From Bombyx mori (lineage: Eukaryota; Arthropoda; Insecta; Lepidoptera; Bombycidae): 64,000 bases of DNA. Position 1 is the first letter of the stretch. Each line of letters begins with the position of its first letter. Both the position numbers and the translations under genes were made by a program. The stretch spans positions 4,424,501-4,488,500 of the forward strand of contig NC_085132.1 of the NCBI RefSeq assembly GCF_030269925.1, given 5' to 3'. The notes below the pieces were generated by a model. The model searched no databases. It was not told the origin of the DNA and saw only the letters and a program-made list of their open reading frames with translations. Shown here piece after piece: positions 13,201 to 28,200 of the stretch.

Positions 13201-16200
13201 AGAAGTCATTCGTGAGCAAGCGTTTAGTGAGAATTTTTAACCGACTTCAAAAAAGGAGAAGGTTCTCAATTCGACTGTATTTTTTTTTATGTTTGTTACC
13301 TCATAACTTTTGACTGTTCTTTTTTATTAGAATGCTGATGCTTCCCGTGTGGTCCCATTTTAGTCAAGTTCTGATAATGGTATCCATGAGAAAACCATAT
13401 AAGTCTTAAATTTGCATTAAGTGCGCGATAAATAGATGAAAAACTCAGTAATATCACGTCAACCAATTTCGACGATTTTTGTTTTAGTGTTTATTCATTT
13501 GTTTTGGAATATCTTTTTTTTTTCTATTTGAAGTCGGTTTATGTTAAAGCATGTCTATTTACAATTATAAATTTATAAATTATATAAAATTTATAACTTA
13601 TACATAAATTATAAATTTCTTCTTCTTATCAGCCCACAGACTTCCACAGCTGGACATAGGCTGGACATAATTATAAATTTAAAATATATAAATTTTGTAT
13701 GTGCTTGTGGGATCACGCCCGCGAGTCAGCTGTTCCCATAAACGATTATCAGAGATCTTATTTTAAAGGCCACGACGACTCCGAAATTCACACCAAAGCA
13801 CCATGTAATAAATACCTTTACTTTAATTTTCTTTTGCTGACTAACTGCTGTTCATAGAGTAACAGCATTGGAAAACGAAACATGATATATATAAAAACAA
13901 TTTCCCTAAAAAAAAAAAGTACAATGAATTCAAGACAGAAAATATAATTTCTTTGCTTAGTTTGTTGGACAAAGACCCACCTGGTATTAAGTGGTTACTG
14001 AAGCCCATAGACAACTACAATGCAAATGTGCCACCCACCTTAAGATATAAGTTCTAAGATCCTCAGTATAGTTACAACGGCTGCCCCGCCCGCATAACTG
14101 CTTTACGGCAAAAATAGGCAGGGCGATGGTACCTACCCGTGCGGACTCACAAGAGATCCTACCACCAGTAATTACGCAAATTATAATTTTGCGGCTTTGA
14201 TTTTTATTAAACGATGTTATTCCTTCACCGTGGAAGTCAATCGTGAACATATATACACAATAATAATAAAATATATACAAAACAAATTCCCAAAACAAAT
14301 TTCTAGTTACTTGAAAATTAAAAAAAATTCAGTAAGAAATCAGTATGTACAATAATAAGTGCGTTGTTTTCATCAGGGTGCTCGTTCTAATTATATCGTG
14401 CGTAGGTCAAGGTACCTTTTAGATGTAAGTTTATAACATCAGGCAAAGCTCTTCCGTCATACGCATAGCGTTTCTGGCGTATCATGCCTGCAATTATAAA
14501 CTCCTTTTTAACTGCTTGTAGGGTGGATGTTAGGAAATGATGTTATGATGGCGAAAGATGTTAGGAATTCACTGGACAGCACATCGCACCAACGTGTCGA
14601 TCCTCCAAGAACTCCAGATAAAGACGAGGCTTTCTACCATCTGCCTGCGTAGAGTTCTGGAATACTTTTGCCACATTGCAACAAAGGATCACGGCAGCTT
14701 GGAGAAGCTAATGGTGACTGGCAAGGTGAACAGAAGTCGACCACGAGGTAGAGGCTAGACACGTTGGAGTGACCTGATCCGCACTACCGTCGACATCACA
14801 GTTCACGATGCTCTACACTCGGCGGCAGATAGAGGCAAATGGCGTCGAATGGTCCGTAATAAACTCTTGTTGCGAGGAGGTGGTCACGAACCTCAGTATT
14901 GAGGAAACCGAAGCAAGAAGAAGAAGAAGTGTGGATATGTAAGTCAGTACGGATGCCTACTATCCTGCCGCAAAACAGGCTCTAGTTCGAAGGGTATGAT
15001 AGTGTCAATGAGACTTCGAGCTCAGGTATCAAGATAAATGGTGGAGTACCAGTTGCAATCTTTATGGACTCCGGTTATTAGTAGAATAGATAGTTTGTGT
15101 TCTTTTTCGCTCGTCTAGGCCATAAAAAATATACTGTACAGTATCAAGTTAAAAACTAGGAAATTTAAGAACATCAGAATTTTGCTTTAAAAATTCCCTA
15201 AGTTTAATACTGTCTCTTAAACAACCATCCGTTTTGACGGTAACATTAGAAAACAGAATTAGTTAAGTAAAAGATTACTATATTGATTGTACGTGTTCGT
15301 AAATACAAAAAGATAATATATATAATATAGTATAAAGGAAAACATTTACGGAATGCGAAGCAAATAAAAATAATTTTTAAGGCGTTTGATGATAAAAATA
15401 ATTCCACGGGTCTGTGGGGGATATGTAGCTTTTAAAATACCGCATCATTTATTTAGTAGTCCTTGTAAAGTTAATGCTTATTTCTGAATAGTCTGTAAAT
15501 TCTTTGTGACAGCGTCTTTGAAATATACTTAATGATTACATTTATATCAGTCTAATCAAGGCATGCATAAATCATACTATTCCGTAATTCCGTATGTTCT
15601 ACGGTACCTTTGTAACTTTAAAGCTATACAAAACATTCGTCTTTATTTCAAAATGAAACGAAAGACTAAATTACTTTGCACTTAATATATCAATTAGAAG
15701 TTACTGTGTACTTTGGTTAGTTAATTAACCAAACTATAAATTAACCTTACAACACTAAAGTACATGTAACTTTAACTTAATTAGCCACAGCTGAAACTCG
15801 CGTAATCTCACACCATAGACTCTAGAACGCTCTAGAACTGACGCGAACTTGAAACTTAAGTATGAATGAAGCAATTTCTAGTCATTGGTCGTTTGAATCG
15901 AATTGAACATAGTATTAGGTCGGTTGTCGACTCAATAAATAAATAAGACATTTATTTGAATTTTCCAAGGGCTTCTTGATGGAAGTAACCTCTAATCGAC
16001 TATAGTTTCTATACTAGAAGTGGACTTTTCAATCAAAGGTTTTAGACGAAAGCAGTACAACAGTAATTTTATTAAGTCACATATTTCACTTGCAGTCTTT
16101 TTTTTTTTTATTGCTTAGATAGGTGGACGAGCTCACAGCCCACCTGGTGTTAAGTGGTTACTGGAGCTCATGGACATCTACGATGTAAATGTGCCACCCA

Positions 16201-19200
16201 CCTTGAGATATAAGCTCTAAGATCTCGGTATAGTTACAACGGCTGCTCCACCCTTCAAGCCGAAACGCATTACTGCTTCACGGCAGAAATAGGCAGGGCG
16301 GTGGTACCTACCCGCGCGGACTCACAAGAGGTCTTACCACCAGTCTTCAAGATTGACAGTAAATTGTTCTGTCCATAGCTTAACACATTGAAATTGACGA
16401 AGGAAAGTTGAAAATTACGTATTACGCGGGTGTTTACTGCCTTTTTTAAAATATAATTTAACCGTGAACAAATCACGCACGGTCATTCAGCCTCAAATTA
16501 GGATTACCTGTTTTATGGGTACCAGAGTCTGACATACATACTTAGGTAAGATTAAATATATACATATCAACGCTTGCAAGGCAAACGTGACTAAGCGACA
16601 ATGCGTGAACTTTACAGTAGACTAATTTAAAGTTGAAATACATGAAAACAAAATTTATTTTAACGAATCTAGCTGTAGTAGAACCTATCTAGTAGCTGTA
16701 GGATTGAAATCATTTTAATAGACCTAGAAATATATTTTTTTTGCGCATCGAATATGGTCATTGCCTATCATTTATGTACAAAGCAGTTATTGTCGCTTAG
16801 TCATGTTTGCCTTTCAAGCGTCGATATATAGATAATGAACATCCAGACGAAGTGCAAGCAAACATGTTCACAAGGATGTTTGCCGGATGTGGGAATCGAG
16901 CCTACGACCTTCGGCGCAACCGTCAGGAGCGCTAACTACTGCGCCGCTTTCCTGATTAGATTTCCATATCAGGAATCAAATCTTAATCTTGTGAACGTTG
17001 CCGCCAGAAAAGAGACGTTATTAACAACAAGTATTATTTGATATGCATCGGGAGACCGATTACGGAAGCCTTAGTTCGGAAATATGTTTGGCTACATTGC
17101 GAAACAATACATAGATACCTGCACAGTGAAGTTTTTTCCATTAAATAAACTCATAAAATATATTATCTAATCCGGATACCGCAAAAGTTCGTCGGGAACC
17201 TTGTTATCGGGCGTATAATTCACGGCCAGTGTCCCTGTTCATCCTTGTTAGACAAATGAAGATTTATGTATCAAATACAAGCTGAAACTGGGTTCGGACT
17301 CTCACGTAATTGGTAGAGAGCTTGTAATTTAAGTGCATTAACAACAATTCACTTTTTTTTCCTACCTATTCTAGTAGCCTCGAAGGGATATTCTAGATTC
17401 ACCAAACTAGTAGGATAGCTCACGGGGCTTAAACCGGGTGTGTTGCTAACACTGGCCCTAGCAAGAGCAGTGCTTCGCAGAATCATCTACCACCGGATTG
17501 GAAACGTGACCCACTGAGAAGATCCGGCGAGAAACTCAGTGGGCTGTCTATAGGTTAATTTATTCGTCGAACACTTCGTCGCTAGCGACGGATTCGGCGA
17601 GTACGCTGACCGGATCGATTCACACGACATAAACGTGTAGTTAGTCTGTTCAAGTCTAACGCGCAGGATATCATTTACAAGGCACAGAGCTATACGTTGT
17701 ACGGACCTACATTTCGCGACTTGGAATTGAACCGATTTATATCTTGTGGGTGTCTTAAAAGGTGACTAAGAGACCTCTTCTGGGTACCATCTTATGCCAA
17801 TGATAGCATTCTTAAGTAGGGTTGATGTAAAATAGTTGATCGGTCGTAAAACTCATGCCGAATCCCTATGCAGCATGATTAGAGGAAATGTTTAGCTACG
17901 TAATGTGGAATAAGGGTAAGCAAAACCGGTCATCATACTCGTCGAACTTGTCGCTTGCGACGAAGGGCTCGGCGAGTAAATTAACAGACACGGCCCACTG
18001 AGTTTCTCGCCGGTTCTTCTCAGTGGGTCGCGTTTCCGATCCGCTGGTAGATTCTGCGAAGCACTGCTCTTGCTAGGGTTAGCGTTGCAACGTCGTCAGG
18101 TTTGAGCCCCGTGAGCTCACCTACTTGTTAAGGTTACACTGAAATGGTCTCTCAAGACCGATATTAGGTAGGTACGAAAAAAAAGGTAAGTAAACGAAGA
18201 GCTATGTGTTATATATTAAAATGATAATGGATATTATTATAAATAAAAACTTTATTACTTTTTAATATATTTTTAATCGCATTCATTCTCACCAATACTG
18301 TTGTATTAAAATAGTTCAAACTAACGTATTCGCTTGGAACGTTGTAAAAGTAATATTATTATTCTGATAAAAACCACAATGCTCTCACGTTAGCACGTTA
18401 GTTGGGTGTCAGTACGTCGGTAATGAGATCGTTGCAGTCAATCGTCTGTGTAAAATCCCCTTATCGTTGTGGGTCAATGAACATTCACATTACGCGAGAG
18501 AGAAAAATAAACTCGTTACAGCGCTGTGAATCTAGCATTTATTTTATTACCAGATGTTCCCAGTAAAACGTGTTAAACTTGTAATTTCAAAGTATTGATT
18601 TCATTTTACAAGCATAAATCGATGCCTCCAATGAACACTACGCTAACTCCAAACTCGTAGATTTACAGGAGGAGCGTTTAAACGAAAAAAGTTGGTAAAA
18701 TCTTTATTATTGCAGGTATGTTTATGGTTTTTTCTTGTGTAACTAGCTGATTTACTCTTGCTTCGAACCCCATCAATAATGAATTTGTAATACTTTTAAA
18801 ATAGTGAAGCGATTTGCGTGAAAAACGAACGAATTTCAAAATTTTGAGTTAGAGTAGTGATCATTGGAGGCATCGAAATGGTCTGCGGCTCTCAAACTGT
18901 GTCTTGATAAAAATCCTGTCGGATTTTCGCGCGATACGAGAACGTATATGTTTGTTATCATATAACACTTTTGAAGAAGGTTTTTTCTTTCGAATTACAT
19001 AATATTTAATGACTCGTTGTTTCTAACGATTAATAAAGATATTGCCAAAAGAGTATTTTTTCCGTACCAATCGCCCCTAATAGCGCCATATTTGGTGGGA
19101 TTGGTATTAGATAAATAACATAATAAACAAAATCGTGCGACCTAGGAATAATTCCACTATGTGGTCTTTTGCTTAAGTCAAATTCAATATGGATGGTAGA

Positions 19201-22200
19201 AGTAAGGAGCATCATCTCAGTGTATTAAAAAGTGTTCGCTGAAAGAGAGCCAATGAAGGTGGCATCACAGTAGCAAGTGGAAGAATTTTAAAAATAGCGC
19301 CATAAACCACCACACTTCACTTAAATCCAGCACTTTTTTAACTAACTACTAAGCTGATAGCATTTAGAGGCTATTTCAGCGTAACCTTAACTAGTAGCTG
19401 ATCTCACGGGGCTCAAACCTGACGACGTTGCTAACACGAACCCTAGCAAGAGCCGTGCTTCGCAAAATCCAGCACACTTCATTCTGCTTAAAACTGCTAT
19501 ATTCATATCATTTTCACTTCCTATGTGATATCGGTGAGTCTTCCGATAATTACTTGCTGTTTACAGGTGGACGCTTTTTCAATTTGTCCCCTATGATGCT
19601 CCTTACCTCTACCCTAAATAGCGGTATAGTGTATCTTTCTTCATTGAAATTGACAGTAGTTGATGAGCGGTCCATCGGCGGCACAACCAGATCTATGAGA
19701 AAATTTCGCTGCGCTTGACGAAGGAATGTCGTTCCAGAGTTGGATGGTGTAATGTAAAAAATGTTCCCTCTAAATGAACTCATTTAAAATTTGCGTAAAG
19801 TAATTGTTTTGCTAAATGTTTTTTTTTACCTTTAAGTCGTAGGTTCTTTTCAGTGGTACCGTCAGATTCGTCGGAGAGTCTAAGCAGCTCGTTCCGCTTG
19901 TCCGGTGCCTTCTCGTGCATTACTGCTTCAACCGTTACCAGCTCGAATATATTGTTCGTGCGATTTAATATCTGTAAATGGTAATTTGATTTAGATTCGA
20001 ACGAATGCTACTCACTTTCATGATCAGCCTGTATCTCTCCACTGCTGGATGTAGGCCTCTCCCATAGTCCGCCACAATGAACGGTCCTCCTCTACTCACT
20101 TTACCCAAGCGGAATAATGCGTCAAATTAACAGACTTCTGAGGATAATAGCAAGAGGTTCGTGGTCTATATACTCGTATGGTCTTTTGTCTTTTATATGA
20201 TGGTCTTTTGTTGTCGTAATAAAAAGTTCAGCGAATGCTTTAATTTTGTAATTACTATAATGAAACTAAATATAGAACTATAATGAAACATATGACTATG
20301 TTTTTTAGAAGGAAACTTTTTGTGGCGTGTTTGTTTTTTGTTTTGTTAACTTCAAAGAAGGATGAGGTTCTCAATTCGGCTGCATTGTTTTTAATGGTCT
20401 CAGAACTTTATTGTAAGTTGCCGATTCTTATGTGGTACTATTTAAATTTTATCAAGATCCAAATGGTAATTTATGAATTATCATTAATAATTATGTGTAT
20501 TTAACTGACTACGACTAATTTGGTGAAATACTCATTTTATTTCGTTGAAGACGATTTTATTTGTTTTTTTTTATTTTTCAAATTATTATTTGTAAACTTT
20601 ATTATTATTTTTAAATTCATAATAGTAATTAATAATAATAGTAATTTAAATAATAATTTATTTAAATTTAATAACTTGTTTGTTAATTTTAAAAAAATAC
20701 ACTGCATAGAGTTCTCCTCAAAAATCTTACGGATTGAGTGTAAACTGCAGTTCTTGCTTCACAGGAATGTTTTCTGTACGTGCCGTTAAACTATGATATT
20801 ATGTGACATCCAACTACCCTCAACAATTCGGAAACTATTTGACATAAAATTCATCTGTAGTGACAGCAAGGAAACAATTACCGTTTGAAATTTGAATGCT
20901 ATTAGAGGTCTGACCAGATCGAACCAATTCGTTATCTTCTTTCCCACCAGATCTGGTAGAATCACCATTAGCGAATTGCCGATACTCCTCACCACCATGT
21001 CGGAGCTGTGAAAAAGGATTAATGACAAATACATGTGATTCAAATGCCGTCGGGCCAAGTTTATTTCACCGGCTATCTTCATGTTTGTGAAGCTTTTAGA
21101 ACCAGCATTCTAGATTACTTTGACATGCAATAAATCTATACTAATATTATAAAGCTGAAGAGTTTGTTTGTTTGAACGCGCTAATCTCAGGAAATACTGG
21201 TCCGATTTGGAACGTTCTTTCAGTGTTAGATAGCTCATTTATTGAGGAAGGCTATATGCTATATTTTTTTTTTTTTTTTTATTGCTTAGATGGGTGGACG
21301 AGCTCACAGCCCACCTGGTGTTAAGTGGTTACTGGAGCCCATAGACATCTACAACGTAAATGCGCCACCCACCTTGAGATATAAGTTCTAAGGTCTCAGT
21401 ATAGTTACAACGGCTACCCCACCCTTCAAACCGAAACGCATTACTGCTTCACGGCAGAAATAGGCAGGGCGGTGGTACCTACCCGTGCGGACTCACAATA
21501 GGTCCTACCACCAGTGATTACGCAAATTATAATTTTGCGGGTTTGATTTTTATTACACGATGTTATTCCTTCACCGTGGAAGTCAATCGTGAACATTTGT
21601 TAAGTACGTATTTCATTCGAAAAATTGGTACCCGCCTGCGGGATTCGAACACCGGTGCATCGCAACAACGAATGCACCGGACGTCTTATCCTTTAGGCCA
21701 CGACGACTATATTATAACATCACGCTAAAATTAATACAAGCACCAATAAAGAATGTTTCAAAATATATTTTTTTTCCTTTTGAGAGCTTCCGCTGCGTGC
21801 GCTGCAGAAATGGTTAAAGTTTCGCTAAAATAATGTATGACAGAATTGTTACCATTTAAAAGAATCTAAATAAAAGTCCGCGACATCATATGTCTATACG
21901 TTAAGGTTGGCTCACTATAAAGTTTTTTATGCTAAACAAGAACTATTCCACGCGGACGAAATCGCGGGCAAAAGCTAGTACATGATATAAACTTTGAAGC
22001 TAAGCTGGCCTAAAAGATAAGACGCCCGGTTCATTCATATCGTGGCGATACGACTTTGCCTGCGTTCGAATCCCGCAGACGGGTACCGATTTTTGTAATA
22101 ACGCACGTATCTATAAGGCTTGTTCGTGAATGATTTACATCGTGTAATACCAGTCACTCACATTCGCACGAATACGCAACCCGCAAGTGTAGGAGGACAT

Positions 22201-25200
22201 TTGCAAATGATTATGCAAAGTTTTCGCTGCATTCGTGGTTTTCCAAGCTGTGTCGGTTTTTTAACAGACATCCAAGGGCGCGAACCGCGATCCTTCGCGT
22301 AGTCTCCCACACATTCGTGTGACCAGTTGCGCCCAGGATTGCGAAGGCAACGGATGTTTCGCTATTTTCATAGATCGTGACGTCTACTGTGTAGCGTATC
22401 TTCATCAAAAGAAATCCCATAAAAACAGCATGGCTGTTAATGATGTCTGGGAAAGAATTCAAAACTCTTTTTCTCTTCAATGTTCTATTGACGAATTAAA
22501 AAGGAGGAGAAATTCGTGAGACATTCGTAAACAAGTGTGGGAGGAAGCGCAAACGGGTTCGCAAATTGAGTACCGAACCCATTTGCACAGCCGCTAAGTT
22601 TGCGAATGAATGTTTGACGGCCCTTCACATGCGCGGCCGGCATGGCCGGCATAATGAAAATCAAATACTTGCCTATTATAATTCGCGTAATGTACTAGTG
22701 ATATGAGTAGGTACAATTTTGCGTATTTCTGCCGTGAAATGGATAATGCGTTCCGGTTTTGAAGTTTGGGATAAACGTTATAATGTCGAATTGATACTCA
22801 GAACTCATGTCTCAAGGTACCTTCACCTTGAGACATGAGGCGGCATTTACGTTGTCGATGTCTATGCGCTCCTGTAACTGATTCACACTAGACTAAACTA
22901 AGAGTTTGTTAAAGCATTAAAAAAATTGAAGAAGAATTATCTCTTTAACCACGCATTTGTTTATCTTAATTTAAAGTTACCGATGTTTCGAAAGCTGTAA
23001 TCATTTTGTATTCATTTGAAGTCGGTACTATAGTGTATTGTGGTAAGCCGAACGGGTAAAAACCACAAGCAAGCCCATCTCTGGCAGGAAGCAATCGTCG
23101 TAATACTTTGACATCGAGAAACAAGAACTATCTTATATCTTTAAACGAGCAATTCTTGTATATAAATATATATATATCTATATGATCTAAATCTCGAAAA
23201 CGGCTCCTCCAACGATTTTCATAAAATTTAGTATACAGGGGATTTTGAGGGCGATAAATCGATCTATCTTCGATTTATTTTCAGAAAATGTTGTTTTAAT
23301 CATGGTTTCAATAATCAACTTTATCGATAATTTTGATTTTTTTCTTTAAATAACCTGTTCATATTTTTTTTATTATTCTGTCGGTAAAATCGAAAAATAT
23401 TATTCATATTTCATCATTCAATATGTAATTCGTATTTAAATATAATTTCTAAAAAACACAATTTATCAAAAAAACAAAAGAAACAACGACCAAAGCTCGG
23501 TCATTATCTAGTGTAAGTTCATGTTAAAGACATTCGGTTAAGATGCTCAGTCGAAATGTAATCTGTAAGTCCGTATTGCCTCTCATGACCTCATCATATA
23601 AAGGCCAATAATATGTTTACAAAAAGAGTAGTGGTCGTTAATCGCGAACGTAAACATAAAATAATCCATTATTTGTATCGGAAACTAATATACGCCCCGC
23701 TGATTAAATAACTATTTACCGTGTAGTAAAAATAAGATTGGGACTGTTTTGTGGCTCGGTGTGTTTTGTATTGTATGGTGATTTCAAAGATCTATTGGCT
23801 TATGTCTGTAAACAACGGGATCGATATGCTAATTAGATTGAAAACGAATATCGTAGTCTTCAAATATGCATTGCAAAAGAATTCTACTGGAAAGCGGCAC
23901 TAACCCGCATTTTTTTTTTATTGTCCTTGTAGGCAGACTAGCATACGGCTCACCTGATTGTGAGTGGTTACCGTCGCCCATGGACTTCAGCAATGCCAGG
24001 GGCAGAGCCTAGCCGCTGCCTACCGTTTAATACTCTCCACAAGCCTCGTTTAAAGAAGGACATGTCATAGCGCTCGGGAAACACCGTGGAGGGGAGCTCA
24101 TTCCATAGCCGGATGGTACGTGGCAAAACAGACCTCTGGAAACGCACTGTCGATGACCGTAGTGGCTCCAGGTAGTATGGATGAACTCTACTCCGGTGGC
24201 GGGCGGTGCGATGGTAAAAACGAGATACCGGTATCATCTCGAACAATTCCTCAGATTAACATAAAGCTGAGATTATATATAAAAAGAGAACTATTGTGTG
24301 GAAGAGAGGATAAATAATGTAACGTAATGATCATTATCAAATGATACAAGATGAAGATGATGCGTGCAGCAATTGGTGACTACGCTGCGCAGTCTGTTCT
24401 ATGTATTTATTTATATTTTTTGTCTTGCCACGATCGACTGAACTAATAGCCACGATCGACCGGTCGATCGCGATCTACCGGTCGGCCACTCTTTATCACT
24501 ACATAGTATAAAACAAAGTCGCTTTCTCTGTCCCTATATCCCTATGTATGCTTAAATCTTTAAAACTACGCAACGGATTTTGATGCGGTTTTTTAAATAC
24601 ATAGAGTGATTGAAGAGGAAGGTTTATATGTATAATAACATCCATTAAATAGTGGAGAAATCAATAATAAATTACAGTTTCCGAAGCGAAGCGGGGGCGG
24701 GTCGCTAGTTCTCTATATAGTATCTAATGTTCAAGTAATAGTAGAGAAAATAATAAGACTGTTTGGCCTTAGTGTTCTGTTTATCTTTATCATAATTATT
24801 ATATTAAAGACTAATAATATGTTATGCAATTACAATGAACTGCAATACTCACAGATAATTATTTATGTAACAACTTAGATAGGTACATTTTCTACATAGA
24901 CGTTAGATACAACTAAAAATAATAATTATGGAAGATAGCTCTTTTGCAACTATTAAAGGTAGTTTTCTTAAGCCAAAGGTCTAGGTTTACTACTGGTGGT
25001 AGAATCTCTTGTGAGTCCGCGCGGGTAGGTACCACCACTCTGCCTATTTCTGCCGTGAAGCAGTAATGCGTTTGGGTTTGAACGGTGGGGCAGCCGTCGT
25101 AACTATACTTGAGACCTTAGAACTTATATCTCAAGTTGGGTGGCGCATTTACGTTGTAGATGTCTATGGGCTCCGGTAACCACTTAACACCAGGTGAGCT

Positions 25201-28200
25201 GTGAGATCGTCCACCCATCTAAGCAATTAAAAATATATATAGAGGAGTGTGTTTTTTTACATCTATTAGAATACTGTTTTTTTTTATTTTTCAAAATCTT
25301 AAATAATATCAATGTCATTAACTCACCCAAAGACTATGCAAAACGGAAAGATCTCGAAGAGTACTGAAGCGCTGATCGGCAGATGTTTCTCTTCTCTGGT
25401 CATCGCGAGAGACGCTAAAGTGAACGCTCTGTTATCGAATGTCAGTTGAAAGGTCACGTGGACCGTGTCGAATAATAACTCTTCCCTGACCAACTCTATT
25501 CGCATTTCTTTATGGTAGAAGTGCCGGGCTACCTGTAAAATAAATTCGTTGACTACAAGACTTCTTACTTGCTCATTGCAGGTAAACGTGGCGCCTACAA
25601 ATCCATGTCTCCTACTAGGGTAGGTACTCCAAGGATTGTTACCCGTAAAATGAGACAACAGTCAGTAAAGAATCCGATGTTAAAATAATATATTAGTTTC
25701 AATGGCAGCATCATCCTAAATTGCCTCTGTTAGCTTAAAGATATCCCTGTGAATATCCAGGGAGTAAGAGAATAGTTTTAGAAGATATATAGCGTTAACA
25801 CTTTAGCATAAAAGTATAATAATAATATATTATTTCCTAAATTTTTATTTTTTAGACCCGCAATGTAAAGCAAAGAAGAACTGGCGGTTAATGCGCGCTT
25901 ATTACGAGTACATTGACCTCGCGTTTCAGTTGAGGCTGGAGTGTTCAATACAAAGAAAAAGACTAAATAAATTCTTTCCATTTGTATTAATTTGATATTA
26001 TCGCTAAAATATCTAAAAATCCTCACTGCTTACATTCTTCTAATGACATCTAATTTATGTGGAACTAGTCGTAATCACACATTATTGTGTAAATTATATT
26101 TTGAGCAATGCTATTGGCATTAAGTGCAACAATGTCCTAATTCACATTCACCGCTCTAACCCATAGCTTGTCGTGGCCGCCGGAAACTACATACCCGACC
26201 CTGTAGACCGTTTGGTAAACCGTCGACGTCGCCCAAAGCACGTCATCACGGATCCTCCTGATCCATTAACGGTGCTTTTAGGCAATACAAGCACCGGTCA
26301 CCGTCCTCGCCGAACCCGTCGCTTGCGACGAAGGGCTCGACGAGCGAATTAACCCACAGACACAGCCCACTGAGTTTCTCGCCGGATCTTCTCAGTGGGT
26401 CGCGCTTCCGATCCGGTGGTAGATTCTGCGAAGCACTGCTCTTGCTAGGGCGGTGTTAGCAATTCTCCGGTTTGAGCCCCGCGAGCTCACCTACACAAGC
26501 TAGGGTACGCTGAAATAGCCTCTCAAGGCTATCAGCATAGGTAGGAAAAGAAAAAAAAAAAAAAAACCGCTCTAAATTGGTAGCCTATTATTTGCAATTT
26601 AGAATCTTCGCTAAAATTTTCAAGCACTAAATTAAGTTTGTTTTTATTATAATCGAATGACATGTCTATTTAATTGTATACGAATCATACCTCTTTTGTT
26701 TTTTTTATTGATGCTTTATGGACAGCTTAGTAGTCTACAATAAGAATTCGTATTACTACCTATAATTAACTAATAAAATTAGTATCAATATGTATTCGTT
26801 TAAAATATTATTTATTTCAAGAAAAGCGACATCTATTGGTACGCTCAAACTATTTAATGGAAAATCGTTCTATAGCTCGTCTAATAGATGTCGCTATTGA
26901 TAAAAAATATTTTTGTGTCGATAGAAAGTTTTTTTTGTATCTTAATAATAACGCCGTTAGTAACCCAATACTGTAAACTTAAACATTTCAGATAACGGAA
27001 TAAATTGAACTATCAATTTAGGACGGCAACAGCTTGCATTTTAGGATAAATACTAAAATAATTAATGCTAGTTATCACTTAAGATTAGACTATACTAGTT
27101 ATCATTATGTTATCATTAAAGCTAGTTTTACGCAAATTTCCAAAAATATTTTTTTATTAAATGATTTTTATTATGTAAAATAGGATAAGATACACAATTT
27201 TCCATTTATTTATAACAGGGGGCGTAGCTCAGATGGTAGAGCGCTCGCTTAGCATGCGAGAGGTACCGGGATCGATACCCGGCGCCTCCAATCTTTTTTC
27301 TGCATTTAAAAATTCTGTCTAATTGTAAATAGCAAGCAACGAAGCAGATTCTCACTCAATAAGTTTTTTTTAAATCTTGAAGTTATATTTGACATCAAGT
27401 CATATCCGTAAGCACACTTTTTATGATGATTTCTCATTGGAATTTTATTAATTTAAGAGTTAATTGATTTACTAACTCACCTCCCGAATCTGGCCCATAG
27501 CGTAATAAACAAAGCCTCTTCTCTTCGACCTGTAATGTAAGGTCAAGCCTTGTCGCGTTTCATTTTCGCAAATGAAACTCGGCGCTCTCATCCTGGGGTA
27601 ACTGAACTTCAGGTACTCGTGGAGATTATCCAGCCCGTTCAGGAAGTCTCGCATATGACGTCCCAGCACTGATAAAACTCTGTCGTAGCCGTATTGCGAC
27701 ACGAAGCCGACGAAGTAAACGCCCATTTGATCCATGAATTCACGTTCAGACATGCCGAGCATCTGCAAGCAAACGTATAAGATTGTTTTTAGCCGACTTT
27801 AATAAAGGAGGAGGTTCTCAATTCGACTGTATGTTTTTTTTTTTAAAGTGTGTTGCCTCGTAACTTTTGATTGGGTGAATCGATTTTGATGATTCTTTTT
27901 TTATTAGAAAGTTTAGTCCAGTTCTGATAATGGTATCCATGAGAAAAACATATAAGTCTTAAATTTGCATTAAGCACGTGCGCGACAAATAGATGAATAA
28001 CTCGATATCACACCAACCGATTTCGATGATTATTGTTTTTAGTGTATATTAATTTGTGTTGGAATATATATTTTTTTCTATTTGAAGTCGGTTTTTTTTA
28101 AAGTTTTTGTTAAAGCTATTTACAACTATTTCGAACAAACCTGTAAACAATGTTTTTGTACAAAGCCATCAATATTAGACAGAGATAGATAGATTATTCT

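Noticed and set aside
16835..17041. 68-residue plus-strand frame with a GIEPTTFG string
   Set aside because: It translates the tRNA-like SINE head backwards. This string is a common artefact of such repeats.
19550..19783. 77-residue minus-strand frame
   Set aside because: It faintly resembles a LINE C-terminus ([13 protein letters not shown]), but I cannot place it in a family.
20520..20789. 89-residue plus-strand frame
   Set aside because: Low-complexity Phe/Asn/Ile-rich translation of an AT-rich tract, not a protein signal.
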